A program made the translations under genes and the position numbers. Shown one piece after another: positions 26,777 through 35,581 of a stretch of 64,000 bases of DNA (its first letter is position 1; each line of letters begins with the position of its first letter). The DNA is from Streptococcus suis (GTDB lineage Bacteria; Bacillota; Bacilli; Lactobacillales; Streptococcaceae), in the NCBI RefSeq assembly GCF_002960625.1, contig NZ_POJH01000021.1, positions 50,501-114,500 of the forward strand, given 5' to 3'. Below the pieces are notes generated by a model, which was given only the letters and a program-made list of their open reading frames with translations, was not told the origin of the DNA and did no database searches.

Positions 26777-29464
26777 TTGTCAAAAGAACAAAAACGCGAT
26801 TTGTTTTACACACAAAGCGAAGAGCAAGTATTGTCAAGCATGGAGTCTTCTTTAGACGGTTTGTCTAGCAGCGAAGCTAGCAAACGTCTGGCAGACTATG
26901 GTCGTAATGAATTGGATGAGGGTGAGAAACGCACACTCTTGGCTAAATTCTTGGATCAGTTCAAGGACTTGATGATTATCATCTTGATTGCAGCAGCACT
27001 CTTGACGGTGATTACTGAGGGTTCTCATGGTTTGACAGATGCTATTATCATCTTGGCTGTAGTTATCTTGAACGCTGCATTTGGTGTTTATCAGGAAGGT
27101 CAAGCAGAAGCGGCTATCGAAGCTCTAAAGAACATGTCAAGCCCTGTTGCGCGTGCCCTTCGTGACAGTCATGTAGTCGAGGTTGATTCTAAGGACTTGG
27201 TGCCAGGTGACATCGTCTTACTTGAGGCAGGTGACGTTGTTCCAGCTGATATGCGTTTATTAGAAGCTAACTCCCTCAAAATCGAAGAAGCTGCTCTTAC
27301 AGGTGAGTCTGTACCTGTTGATAAGGATTTGTCAGCAGTCTTGGCTGAAGATGCTCCAATCGGTGACCGTGTCAACATGGCCTACCAAAACTCTAACGTT
27401 ACCTACGGACGTGGTCTTGGTGTGGTTACCAACACTGGTATGTACACTGAGGTGGGGCATATCGCAGGCATGCTTGCCAATGCAGATGAAACAGACACTC
27501 CATTGAAACAGAACCTGCACCAATTGTCTAAGGTCTTGACCTATGCAGTATTGGTTATCGCAGTGATTACCATGTTGGTATCTGTATTCGTACGTGGTGA
27601 AGGTATCTTACCAGCCCTTATGACCTCTGTAGCTCTTGCGGTTGCAGCTATCCCAGAAGGATTGCCTGCTATCGTAACGGTTGTCCTTTCACTTGGTACT
27701 CAGGTCTTGGCTAAGCGTAACTCTATCATTCGTAAGTTGCCAGCGGTTGAAACACTTGGTTCGACAGAAATCATCGCATCAGATAAGACTGGTACCTTGA
27801 CTATGAACCAAATGACGGTTGAGAAGGTTTATACAAACGGTCAATTGGTCGATGCAAAAGAAGCCTTGGATGCAAGCAATACAACGCTTCGTGTTATGAA
27901 CTTTGCCAACGATACAAAAGTTGACCCAACTGGTAAATTGATCGGTGACCCAACTGAAACGGCACTTGTTCAATTTGGTTTGGATCAAAACTTTGACGTT
28001 CGTCAAGTCTTGGTTTCTGAGCCTCGTGTAGCAGAGTTGCCATTTGATTCAACACGTAAGTTGATGTCTACTGTTCACCAACAAGCTGCTGGCAACTTCT
28101 TTGTAGCAGTTAAAGGTGCACCAGACCAGTTGCTCAAACGTGTGACACAAATTGAAGAAAATGGTACTGTTCGTCCGATTACCGATGCGGATAAACAAGC
28201 CATTCTTGCAACTAACAAAGAGTTGGCAAAACAAGCCCTTCGTGTCTTGATGATGGCTTACAAATATGTGGATGCTATTCCTGAGTTGGAGTCTGAGATT
28301 GTTGAAAATAATCTTGTCTTCTCAGGTTTGGTTGGTATGATTGACCCTGAACGTCCAGAAGCAGCAGAAGCTGTTCGTGTCGCTAAGGAAGCGGGTATCC
28401 GTCCAATCATGATTACAGGTGACCACCAAGATACAGCTGAGGCGATTGCAAAACGTCTTGGTATCATTGATCCGAATGATACAGAAGACCATGTATTTAC
28501 TGGTGCGGAGCTTAATGAGTTGACAGATGAAGAGTTCCAAAAAGTCTTCAAACAATACTCAGTTTATGCGCGTGTATCTCCAGAACACAAGGTTCGTATC
28601 GTCAAGGCTTGGCAAAATGATGGTAAGGTTGTTGCCATGACTGGTGACGGTGTGAACGATGCACCATCACTTAAGACAGCCGACATCGGAATCGGTATGG
28701 GTATTACAGGTACGGAAGTTTCTAAAGGTGCATCTGATATGGTCCTTGCTGATGATAACTTCGCAACCATTATCGTAGCGGTTGAAGAAGGACGGAAGGT
28801 CTTCTCTAACATTCAAAAAACAATCCAATATCTCTTGTCAGCTAACACGGCTGAGGTATTGTGTATCTTCCTTGCAACCCTCTTTGGATGGGATGTATTG
28901 GAACCAGTTCATCTCCTATGGATCAACTTGGTAACAGATACTCTTCCAGCTATCGCTCTTGGTGTTGAGCCTGCAGAACCAGGTGTCATGCACCACAAAC
29001 CTCGTGGACGTAACTCAAGCTTCTTCTCAGGTGGTGTCTTGAGCTCTATCGTCTACCAGGGTATCCTTCAAACAATTCTTGTGTTGGGTGTTTATGGTTT
29101 TGCTCTTCTTTATCCAGAGCATGCTGGTGACGACCATGCCATCCACGCAGATGCTCTTACAATGGCTTACTTGACGCTTGGTTTAATCCAGCTGGTACAT
29201 GCTTTTAACGTCAAGTCTGTTTACCAATCAATCTTCACAGTTGGTCCGTTCAAGAATAAACTCTTTAACTGGTCTATCGTGGCTGCCTTCTTACTCTTGA
29301 TGGCAACCTTGGTTATTCCAGGCTTCAATACCTTCTTCAAGGTATCTATCTTGACTCCAACTCAATGGTTGGTAGCTGTTATCGGTTCTGGCCTCATGGT
29401 TGTCGTTGTTGAAATTGTTAAATTTGTTCAACGTAAGTTGGGCTTGGATGAAAAGGCTATCTAA
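26777..29464 (+). CDS. P2-type cation-transporting ATPase, probable Mn2+ (or Ca2+) exporter
   Basis: A membrane pump of 895 aa. The actuator TGES is present (EEAALTGESVPVD). The phosphorylation motif is IIASDKTGTLTMNQ, the membrane motif is AAIPEGLPAIV, and the hinge is MTGDGVNDAPSLK. Ten helices are expected, four of them C-terminal. The start is a TTG at 26777 with GGAG 7 nt upstream; an in-frame TTG at 26738 lies at the terminator. By sequence it is a Ca2+-ATPase-like P2 pump. The Mn2+ riboswitch points to Mn2+ efflux, as for pneumococcal MgtA. Confidence 0.92.
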   Translation: MSKEQKRDLFYTQSEEQVLSSMESSLDGLSSSEASKRLADYGRNELDEGEKRTLLAKFLDQFKDLMIIILIAAALLTVITEGSHGLTDAIIILAVVILNAAFGVYQEGQAEAAIEALKNMSSPVARALRDSHVVEVDSKDLVPGDIVLLEAGDVVPADMRLLEANSLKIEEAALTGESVPVDKDLSAVLAEDAPIGDRVNMAYQNSNVTYGRGLGVVTNTGMYTEVGHIAGMLANADETDTPLKQNLHQLSKVLTYAVLVIAVITMLVSVFVRGEGILPALMTSVALAVAAIPEGLPAIVTVVLSLGTQVLAKRNSIIRKLPAVETLGSTEIIASDKTGTLTMNQMTVEKVYTNGQLVDAKEALDASNTTLRVMNFANDTKVDPTGKLIGDPTETALVQFGLDQNFDVRQVLVSEPRVAELPFDSTRKLMSTVHQQAAGNFFVAVKGAPDQLLKRVTQIEENGTVRPITDADKQAILATNKELAKQALRVLMMAYKYVDAIPELESEIVENNLVFSGLVGMIDPERPEAAEAVRVAKEAGIRPIMITGDHQDTAEAIAKRLGIIDPNDTEDHVFTGAELNELTDEEFQKVFKQYSVYARVSPEHKVRIVKAWQNDGKVVAMTGDGVNDAPSLKTADIGIGMGITGTEVSKGASDMVLADDNFATIIVAVEEGRKVFSNIQKTIQYLLSANTAEVLCIFLATLFGWDVLEPVHLLWINLVTDTLPAIALGVEPAEPGVMHHKPRGRNSSFFSGGVLSSIVYQGILQTILVLGVYGFALLYPEHAGDDHAIHADALTMAYLTLGLIQLVHAFNVKSVYQSIFTVGPFKNKLFNWSIVAAFLLLMATLVIPGFNTFFKVSILTPTQWLVAVIGSGLMVVVVEIVKFVQRKLGLDEKAI

Positions 29465-29570
29465 TATAGTTATTCAGTTTATCTTTTATTACTTCGTTAA
29501 CTCGCCTTGCCGTACTTCAGTACAGCCTGTGCCCCGTTGCCTTGTACTAAAAGCAAACTGAAGACTATAT
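29464..29570. repeat. Intergenic repeat family 1, copy A
   Basis: A 107-bp element with terminal inverted repeats ATATAGT...CAGTTT and AAACTG...ACTATAT. The internal core has ACTTCGTTAACTCGCC and the small hairpin GTACT-TC-AGTAC. A second copy at 49195-49302 has an almost identical core. Both lie directly after a gene. No coding capacity. Confidence 0.85.
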
Positions 29571-29576
29571 CATTTG

Positions 29577-29609
29577 AAAAAGCTCAGATTTAGTGGTCTG
29601 AGCTTTTTT
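29577..29609. terminator. Bidirectional terminator after the ATPase
   Basis: AAAAAGCTCAGA / TCTGAGCTTTTTT with an 8-nt loop. It overlaps the stop codon of the convergent minus-strand gene and serves both strands. Confidence 0.85.
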
Positions 29610-29979
29610 CTGTACTGATAAGGTATTTTGGGAAGATTGCTTGTCCCAACAAAGTGATGGCTAGTGCTAGTATGGAGAGGATGGTTTTTACAAGAGTTGG
29701 TAAGTTAAACAGTAAGACGATTGGTAGGATAGCCAAGCTGAAGTAGTAGAGAATGAAGTATTTGCTGTTTTCTACTATTTGGACCCTATCGCCCTCCTTA
29801 ACTTGAATGGCTGATTTTTTATCCCCTCGAACGCTTAGTGTAACAGATGGTTGTGTAATTGGTAAGCTTAAAATTTTTCCTTGAGTAACTGTCCCAGCAA
29901 TTTTTCCATCTACCAGGAGTGGAAGTCTTTGGGAGGATAGTTGCTTGATAGGTTTTGGATAATGAATAATAACTCTCAT
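29590..29979 (-). CDS. Hypothetical membrane protein, 129 aa
   Basis: No family recognised. An N-terminal polar, probably beta-rich part of about 75 residues (VDGKIAGTVTQGKIL, then VTLSVRGDKKSAIQV) is followed by two hydrophobic helices (YYFSLAILPIVLLFNL and TILSILALAITLLGQAIF). Start 29979 (MRVIIHYPKP) is set by AAGGAGG. Convergent with the cation ATPase and separated from it by a shared terminator. Confidence 0.65.
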   Translation of the reverse strand: MRVIIHYPKPIKQLSSQRLPLLVDGKIAGTVTQGKILSLPITQPSVTLSVRGDKKSAIQVKEGDRVQIVENSKYFILYYFSLAILPIVLLFNLPTLVKTILSILALAITLLGQAIFPKYLISTEKSSDH

Positions 29980-30112
29980 AAGAACCTCCTTGTAATCTAG
30001 TTTCATTATAGCAAAAAAAGAAAAAATGTAAACGATTTCTGTCGCTGTTTTCCCCTTCAGGCTTGCTTGAAGAATAAGAAACTGCTATAATTTCTGTGAG
30101 TGAGGGATCTAT

Positions 30113-30532
30113 ATGAATTATTTACAAAATTATGTGTTTAGTAAGAGTAGTTATTTACCATCTGATAAGTTAATTCTGCTTCAGAAAGAACTAGAGGATT
30201 TGGACGAGGGAGCTTTGAATGCGCTGATGATGGTTGAATTGCGACAGCCAGTGATTGCCCTTATCTTAGCCATCTTTTTTGGTGAGTTTGGCATAGACCG
30301 TTTTTATATTGGGGACAAGCGGATGGGCTCGGCCAAGTTGATTACCTTTGGTGTGTCTTTTGTGACTCTTTTTATTCTCATTGGTATGCTCTTGTTTATG
30401 GGCTTATATGTGTGGAAATTCATTGACTGTTTTTTGATTATGAAGGCCTGTAAGGAGGCTAACTACCAACGGCTCATGGCTCAAATTCAACAGTTCAAAG
30501 CCTTTCAGTATGGCAATCGGACATTTTCCTAA
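30113..30532 (+). CDS. TM2-domain membrane protein
   Basis: 139 aa. The TM2 domain is clear: helix 1 (ALILAIFFGEFGIDRFYIGD), a short loop with the DRFYIG signature and Gly-rich KRMGSAKLITFG, then helix 2 with the terminal KFIDCFLI. About 50 polar residues precede it (FSKSSYLPSDKLILLQKEL). The function of bacterial TM2 proteins is not established. Weak ribosome site (GAGGG). Confidence 0.82.
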   Translation: MNYLQNYVFSKSSYLPSDKLILLQKELEDLDEGALNALMMVELRQPVIALILAIFFGEFGIDRFYIGDKRMGSAKLITFGVSFVTLFILIGMLLFMGLYVWKFIDCFLIMKACKEANYQRLMAQIQQFKAFQYGNRTFS

Positions 30533-30608
30533 TAGAATGGGGAGGGAGGTTTTTCAAAACCTTCTTTTCTTCATTTCTTGTAAACTACTTGTAACAAGAC
30601 CTGTGTAT

Positions 30609-30652
30609 TGTCACAAAAGTGACATTTTTCATGTCCGTATTTGTGCTATAAT
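30609..30652 (+). promoter_or_regulatory. VanZ gene promoter with inverted repeat
   Basis: Extended -10 TGC-TATAAT (30644-30652). Upstream is the perfect repeat TGTCAC-AAAA-GTGACA (30609-30624), and overlapping it a second dyad GACAT-N5-ATGTC (30620-30634). Possible operators; the binder is unknown. Confidence 0.45.
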
Positions 30653-30682
30653 GGTAAAATATGCTGGAAAGGGGGAGTTTTT

Positions 30683-31171
30683 ATGCAGACTAGAAAAATG
30701 AGTATCCTTTTATTTCTAACCTACCTCCTTTTACTGACCTGGATGATTGTCTTTAAGATGGACTTGTCCATCCTGTACGGTCGGTATGATTTAGCCCAGT
30801 TCAATCTCATCCCTCTGGCAGGGACAGCCGTTTATAATGGGATTTTGAATTTTCCAGAAATTTTCTTTAATATTATTAGTTTCATTCCTTTTGGAATTTA
30901 CATGGAAATCTTGTTTCGTAAGGCATCTTGGGTTTCCAATCTTATGCTGATTTTGTTGGTCAGTCTTCTATTTGAAGTGACCCAATATTTGCTTTTGTTA
31001 GGGATTGCAGATATAACGGATTTGCTGGCAAATGGTTTGGGCGGTGCCATCGGCATCAATATCATGTATGTATTGACGAGCATTTGGCATGAGAAAACTT
31101 ACGCTCGCATGAATGTCTTTTCTTTGGTTCTTACGATTTTTGTTATATTAACAACTTATTTTCTTGTGTAA
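30683..31171 (+). CDS. VanZ family membrane protein
   Basis: 162 aa with about four hydrophobic helices. VanZ-like features are an N-terminal helix ending in WMIVFKMDLS, NLIPLAGT, FNIISFIPFGIYMEILF and FEVTQYLLLLGIADITDLLANGLGG. Start 30683 follows GGGGGAG. VanZ proteins can lower teicoplanin susceptibility in other hosts, but most chromosomal members have no known role. Confidence 0.85.
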   Translation: MQTRKMSILLFLTYLLLLTWMIVFKMDLSILYGRYDLAQFNLIPLAGTAVYNGILNFPEIFFNIISFIPFGIYMEILFRKASWVSNLMLILLVSLLFEVTQYLLLLGIADITDLLANGLGGAIGINIMYVLTSIWHEKTYARMNVFSLVLTIFVILTTYFLV

Positions 31172-31202
31172 TCCTTGCCAAAGATGGGAATGTTTTGTTA
31201 AA

Positions 31203-32339
31203 ATGAAGAAAATGAATATCAAAGAAGAGATTATTAAGCTCTCTCAGGAAATAGGGATTTCTAAGATTGGTTTTACCACGGCAGATGATTTTGATTATCT
31301 GGAAAAATCCCTCCGAGCTAGCCAGGAAGAGGGGCGTTCGTCTGGATTTGAACATAAGAATATTGAAGAACGTATTCGTCCTAAGCTGTCTTTGCAGTCA
31401 GCTAAAACCATTATTTCTATAGCAGTAGCCTATCCACGACACTTGCCTGTCAAACCTCAAAAGACTCAGTTCAAACGTGGAAAAATCACACCCAGTTCTT
31501 GGGGCTTGGATTACCACTACATCTTACAAGATAAGATGGAACGTTTGGCTCGTGGGATCGAGCAATTGACGGACGGTCTGGAATATAAGGCTATGGTAGA
31601 CACGGGGGCCTTGGTGGATACTGCCGTTGCTAGAAGAGCAGGAATTGGCTTTATCGGCAAGAATGGATTGGTTATCTCTAAGGAATTTGGCTCCTATATG
31701 TTTTTAGGGGAACTGGTGACCAATCTAGAAATTGAACCAGATCAGCCAGTTGACTATGACTGTGGGGACTGTAATCGTTGTGTTGCAGCCTGTCCTACGT
31801 CTTGTCTATTAGGGGATACGACAATGAATGCCCGTCGTTGTCTGTCTTTTCAGACCCAAGATAAGGGCATGATGGACTTAGAATTTCGCAAGAAAATCAA
31901 GACGGTCATCTATGGTTGTGATATTTGTCAGATTTGTTGTCCTTACAACAAGGGAATTTCCAGTCCTCCTGTGGTAGAGATCGATCCAGATTTGGCAGAA
32001 CCAGAGTTAATTCCCTTTTTGGATTTGTCGAATGGACAGTTCAAGGAAAAATTCGGCCTGATTGCTGGTTCTTGGAGGGGAAAAAATATTCTTCAGCGCA
32101 ATGCCATCATAGCCTTGGCCAATAGCAATGATCGCTCTGCCATTCCCAAACTCTTAGAAATCATCGATAAGAAACAAAATCCTGTCCACATGGCGACGGC
32201 TATCTGGGCTTTGGGACAGTTGGTGAAAGAGCCTAATGATGAGATGATAGATTTTATCGCAGGCATTCAATCAGATAACGCAGATGTCATAGCGGAGCAG
32301 ACAGCATTTCTCAACTTGGTAAATAGACTACAAATGTGA
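31203..32339 (+). CDS. queG: Epoxyqueuosine reductase QueG
   Basis: The last step of queuosine synthesis in tRNA: reduces epoxyqueuosine using cobalamin and two 4Fe-4S clusters. 378 aa. Cluster ligands are CGDCNRCVAACPTSCL and CDICQICCPYN. The DUF1730 N-terminal half and the C-terminal HEAT-like part (about residues 300-378) are present. The start is uncertain: 31203 (MKKMNIK) or 31212 (MNIK), neither with a strong SD. Its stop codon TGA is reused as part of the prfB extended -10. QueG needs cobalamin, which is relevant to the possible B12-type ECF pair at 11552. Confidence 0.92.
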   Translation: MKKMNIKEEIIKLSQEIGISKIGFTTADDFDYLEKSLRASQEEGRSSGFEHKNIEERIRPKLSLQSAKTIISIAVAYPRHLPVKPQKTQFKRGKITPSSWGLDYHYILQDKMERLARGIEQLTDGLEYKAMVDTGALVDTAVARRAGIGFIGKNGLVISKEFGSYMFLGELVTNLEIEPDQPVDYDCGDCNRCVAACPTSCLLGDTTMNARRCLSFQTQDKGMMDLEFRKKIKTVIYGCDICQICCPYNKGISSPPVVEIDPDLAEPELIPFLDLSNGQFKEKFGLIAGSWRGKNILQRNAIIALANSNDRSAIPKLLEIIDKKQNPVHMATAIWALGQLVKEPNDEMIDFIAGIQSDNADVIAEQTAFLNLVNRLQM

Positions 32340-32345
32340 TATAAT
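32316..32345 (+). promoter_or_regulatory. prfB-ftsEX promoter inside the queG 3' end
   Basis: -35 TTGGTA (32316-32321), 18 bp, -10 TATAAT (32340-32345), extended by TGA (32337-32339), which is also the queG stop codon. Confidence 0.65.
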
Positions 32346-32373
32346 ACAAAGATAAATAAAAAATGAGGTGTAT

Positions 32374-33469
32374 ATGGATACAGCAGAAATTCGCCAAAAG
32401 ATTGAAGAACTTGGCAAGAAATTAACGTCTTTTAGGGGGTCTCTTTGACTTAGAAGGTCTGGAAGAAGAGATTGCCATTCTTGAGAATAAGATGACGGAG
32501 CCAGATTTTTGGAATGATAATTTGGCGGCACAAAAGACTTCCCAAGAATTAAATGAATTAAAAAACACCTACGGAAATTTCCATCAGATGTTGGATTTAT
32601 ATGATGAATCTGAAATTCTTTTGGATTTCCTCGCAGAAGACGAGTCGGTACGGGATGAGTTGGTAGAGAAGTTGGCGGAATTGGATAAGTCCATGACTGC
32701 CTATGAAATGACCTTGCTCTTGTCAGAACCCTATGACCACAATAATGCCATCTTGGAAATTCATCCAGGTTCGGGTGGTACCGAGGCTCAGGACTGGGGA
32801 GAAATGTTGCTTCGAATGTATCAGCGTTTTGGTAATGCCAAAGGTTTTACAGTAGAAACTTTGGATTATCAAGCTGGAGATGAGGCAGGCATTAAGTCAG
32901 TAACCCTTAGCTTTACAGGTCCAAATGCTTATGGTTTGCTCAAGTCTGAAATGGGTGTTCATCGCTTGGTGCGTATCTCACCATTTGACTCAGCAAAACG
33001 TCGCCATACTTCCTTTACATCGGTAGAAGTCATGCCAGAATTGGATGATACTATTGAAATTGAAATCAGGGATGATGAGGTCAAGATGGACACCTTCCGT
33101 TCAGGTGGTGCTGGTGGACAGAACGTTAACAAGGTATCGACAGGTGTGCGTTTGACGCACATTCCGACAGGGATTGTGACTCAATCCACAGTTGACCGTA
33201 CTCAGTATGGCAACCGAGACCGTGCCATGAAACTTTTGCAGGCTAAATTATATCAATTAGAGCAGGAGAAGAAGGCGGCAGAAGTGGACTCACTCAAGGG
33301 AGATAAAAAAGAGATTACTTGGGGCAGTCAGATACGTTCCTATGTCTTTACGCCGTACACAATGGTTAAAGACCACCGGACAGGCTTTGAGGTAGCTCAG
33401 GTCGATAAGGTGATGGACGGTGATTTGGATGGCTTTATCGATGCTTACTTAAAATGGCGAATTAGCTAA
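32374..33469 (+). CDS. prfB: Peptide chain release factor 2 with programmed +1 frameshift
   Basis: Releases peptides at UGA and UAA codons. Translation starts at ATG 32374 and meets an in-frame TGA at 32446-32448 after 24 codons. The classic frameshift signal is present: internal SD-like AGGGGG, then TCT-CTT-TGA-C. Skipping T32446 continues in the downstream frame to 33469, giving 364 aa. Key parts are the RF2 tripeptide in [10 protein letters not shown] and the catalytic GGQ in [12 protein letters not shown]. The frameshift autoregulates RF2 level. First of a likely prfB-ftsE-ftsX operon. Confidence 0.96.
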
Positions 33470-33480
33470 AATCTAAAGAA

Positions 33481-33505
33481 AGGACTGTCTTAGACAGAAT
33501 ATCCT
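33481..33505 (+). promoter_or_regulatory. Possible hairpin-bridged ribosome site of ftsE
   Basis: AGGA (33481-33484) is 21 nt from the ftsE ATG, too far for normal use. Between them CTGTC-TTA-GACAG (33485-33497) can fold, leaving an 8-nt spacer. The SD may work only when the hairpin is formed. Confidence 0.4.
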
Positions 33506-34198
33506 ATGAGAATTATTGAAATGAAGAACGTTTCCAAGAAATATGGAAACGGAACGACGGCCCTTCGAGGAGTGTCCGTCAATGTTGAGGCTGGAGAGTT
33601 TGCCTATATTGTAGGTCCTTCAGGTGCAGGTAAGTCAACCTTTATCAAACTTTTGTATCGTGAAGAAAAGCTTGATAAGGGTAGTTTGACAGTTGGGAAG
33701 TTTGACCTGGCTAAAATCAAGAAGAGAGATGTCCCTTTGCTCCGTCGTAGTGTCGGAGTCGTTTTCCAGGACTATAAACTCTTACCGAAAAAGACTGTGT
33801 TTGAAAATATTGCCTATGCTATGGAAGTTATTGGCGAAAAACCGCGCAATATTAAAAAACGTGTTATGGAAGTCTTGGACTTGGTTGGTTTGAAGCATAA
33901 AATCCGTTCCTTCCCAAATGAATTATCTGGTGGTGAGCAGCAGCGTATCGCCATTGCCCGTGCTATTGTCAACAATCCTAAGGTATTGATTGCTGATGAG
34001 CCGACTGGTAACTTGGACCCAGAAAATTCCTGGGAAATTATGAACCTTTTGGAGCGGATCAATTTGCAGGGGACGACCGTTCTGATGGCGACCCACAATA
34101 GTCAGATTGTAAATACCCTCCGCCACCGCGTTATCGCGATCGAAGACGGTCGAGTGGTACGGGATGAAGAACAAGGAGAGTATGGATACGATGATTAG
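33506..34198 (+). CDS. ftsE: Cell division ATP-binding protein FtsE
   Basis: The cytoplasmic ATPase of the FtsEX complex, which controls the PcsB hydrolase during septal wall splitting in streptococci. 230 aa. Walker A is VGPSGAGKSTFIK, the signature is LSGGEQQRIAIARAIV, Walker B is VLIADEPTGNLDP and the H-loop is MATHN. Overlaps the start of ftsX. No pcsB is seen in this window. Confidence 0.97.
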   Translation: MRIIEMKNVSKKYGNGTTALRGVSVNVEAGEFAYIVGPSGAGKSTFIKLLYREEKLDKGSLTVGKFDLAKIKKRDVPLLRRSVGVVFQDYKLLPKKTVFENIAYAMEVIGEKPRNIKKRVMEVLDLVGLKHKIRSFPNELSGGEQQRIAIARAIVNNPKVLIADEPTGNLDPENSWEIMNLLERINLQGTTVLMATHNSQIVNTLRHRVIAIEDGRVVRDEEQGEYGYDD

Positions 34199-35120
34199 AC
34201 GATTTTTTAGACACTTTATTGAGTCGCTCAAGAGTTTGAAGCGAAATGGCTGGATGACCGTTGCGGCTATTTCTTCAGTAACCATCACATTGGCTATGGT
34301 TGGTTTATTTGCTTCAGTTATTTTAAATACGGCAAAATTGGCTTCTGATTTGGAGCACAATGTTCGTATCAATGTTTACTTACGGGCCAATTCAACAGAT
34401 CAGGCTGAAACGATTGTCAATGAGGCTGGTGAAACAGTAGCCAACCCTGATTTTAATAAGGTTTACAACCAAATCACAGCCCTTCCAAATGTGCAAACCG
34501 TTACTTACTCAAGTAAGGATGAACAGTTGAAAAAGCTGACCGACACTCTTGGTGAAACCTGGAATCTCTTCCAAGGAGATGCTAACCCGCTTTACGATGC
34601 CTATATTATTGATACGACAGATCCCCAGTATGTAAAATCGGTTGCGGCAGAAGTTGCAAAAATTGATGGGGTGACAGAGGTCCGTGATGGTGAGGTGGAG
34701 ACCGAGCGTATTTTCAAATTGGCTTCAATGGTTCGTACATGGGGTCTTGCGGCGACAGGCTTGCTCTTGTTCACAGCCATCTTCTTGATTTCCAACACCA
34801 TTCGGATTACCATTATTTCTCGTAGTCGTGAAATTCAGATTATGCGTTTGGTGGGTGCCAAGAATAGTTATATCCGTGGTCCTTTCCTTTGGGAAGGTGC
34901 CTGGGTGGGTCTACTTGGTGCGATTTTACCATCTGCCTTGGTTTATTTCCTCTATCAGATGTTTTACAATTCAGTCAATGCCAGTCTTGCCAGCCAAGAC
35001 CTGTCCTTGATTAGCATGGATATTTTCATTCCAAGTATGGTTGGTTCCCTATTTGTAATTGGTATCCTCATCGGTTCGCTTGGTTCCGTTATTTCCATGA
35101 ACCGTTACTTGAAAATTTAA
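34191..35120 (+). CDS. ftsX: Cell division permease FtsX
   Basis: The membrane partner of FtsE, 309 aa. N-terminal MIRRFFRHFIESLKSLKRNG precedes helix 1; an external loop of about 120 residues follows, then three helices with SRSREIQIMRLVGAKNSYI in the FtsX domain. Start 34191 is chosen from family alignment. ATG 34182 is also in frame, and AAGGAG is badly spaced for both (3 or 12 nt). It overlaps ftsE, so the stoichiometry is coupled. Confidence 0.95.
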   Translation: MIRRFFRHFIESLKSLKRNGWMTVAAISSVTITLAMVGLFASVILNTAKLASDLEHNVRINVYLRANSTDQAETIVNEAGETVANPDFNKVYNQITALPNVQTVTYSSKDEQLKKLTDTLGETWNLFQGDANPLYDAYIIDTTDPQYVKSVAAEVAKIDGVTEVRDGEVETERIFKLASMVRTWGLAATGLLLFTAIFLISNTIRITIISRSREIQIMRLVGAKNSYIRGPFLWEGAWVGLLGAILPSALVYFLYQMFYNSVNASLASQDLSLISMDIFIPSMVGSLFVIGILIGSLGSVISMNRYLKI

Positions 35121-35130
35121 TGACAATAAA

Positions 35131-35168
35131 AGGTCCGCACTGATGCTAGTGACGGACCATATTTTTTT
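35131..35168 (+). terminator. Terminator of prfB-ftsEX
   Basis: GGTCCG-CACT / AGTG-A-CGGACC with a bulged A and loop GATGCT, then ATATTTTTTT. The 160 nt that follow up to the tRNA promoter hold nothing I can assign. Confidence 0.82.
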
Positions 35169-35330
35169 AAATTATGCATACGAGTGGTGAGAAGGGGAAT
35201 CCATTTCTTCTTTGCTTGTGCAGTTATAGGAATATTTTATTGTATTAGTTGGCGCGGGTCATCTGTAGTGTTGTTAACTAAAAGCTAGGAAGAACTTTCA
35301 GGATTGAGGGGGTGCTTTTTTAAATAAGTG

Positions 35331-35358
35331 TTGACAAATAGATAAAATATGGTAAACT
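35331..35358 (+). promoter_or_regulatory. tRNA-Thr promoter
   Basis: -35 TTGACA (35331-35336), 16 bp, -10 TAAACT (35353-35358) with an extended TGG. It lies 11 nt before the tRNA. Confidence 0.7.
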
Positions 35359-35369
35359 AATAAAGTACT

Positions 35370-35442
35370 GCTGGTTTAGCTCAGTCGGTAGAGCGCATCC
35401 ATGGTAAGGATGAGGTCGCCGGTTCAATCCCGGCAACTAGCA
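35370..35442 (+). tRNA. tRNA-Thr (GGT)
   Basis: A 73-nt cloverleaf: acceptor GCTGGTT / AACTAGC with one G-T pair, D arm GCTC-AGTCGGTA-GAGC, anticodon arm CATCC-ATGGTAA-GGATG with anticodon GGT, variable AGGTC, and T arm GCCGG-TTCAATC-CCGGC. Discriminator base A; CCA is not encoded. Confidence 0.95.
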
Positions 35443-35454
35443 TAAAATAAGCTG

Positions 35455-35481
35455 AAAAACCCTTGAAACACAAGGGTTTTT
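35455..35481 (+). terminator. tRNA-Thr terminator
   Basis: AAAAACCCTTG-AAACA-CAAGGGTTTTT, an 11-bp perfect stem 13 nt after the tRNA. Confidence 0.9.
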
Positions 35482-35521
35482 GTTATGTCTGCCCCAAATT
35501 CTCCTCTGATATCAAAAAAAT

Positions 35522-35550
35522 CTTGACTTGTCAGTTTATTATGTTAGAAT
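35522..35550 (+). promoter_or_regulatory. Promoter of the multidrug ABC exporter leader
   Basis: -35 TTGACT (35523-35528), 16 bp, -10 TAGAAT (35545-35550). The start site would be near 35557, giving a leader of about 300 nt. Confidence 0.65.
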
Positions 35551-35581
35551 AGGGCTTAGAAAAAAGAAAGGAGTAAAACAA

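Noticed and set aside
30609..30634. Overlapping dyads before the VanZ gene as a ComR box.
   Set aside because: The GACA-TGTC spacing is 7 nt, not the 4 nt of ComR boxes, so only a generic operator note was kept.
32374..32448. Frameshift in prfB as an assembly error or pseudogene.
   Set aside because: The AGGGGG-TCT-CTT-TGA-C context is the known programmed frameshift site, so the gene is intact.
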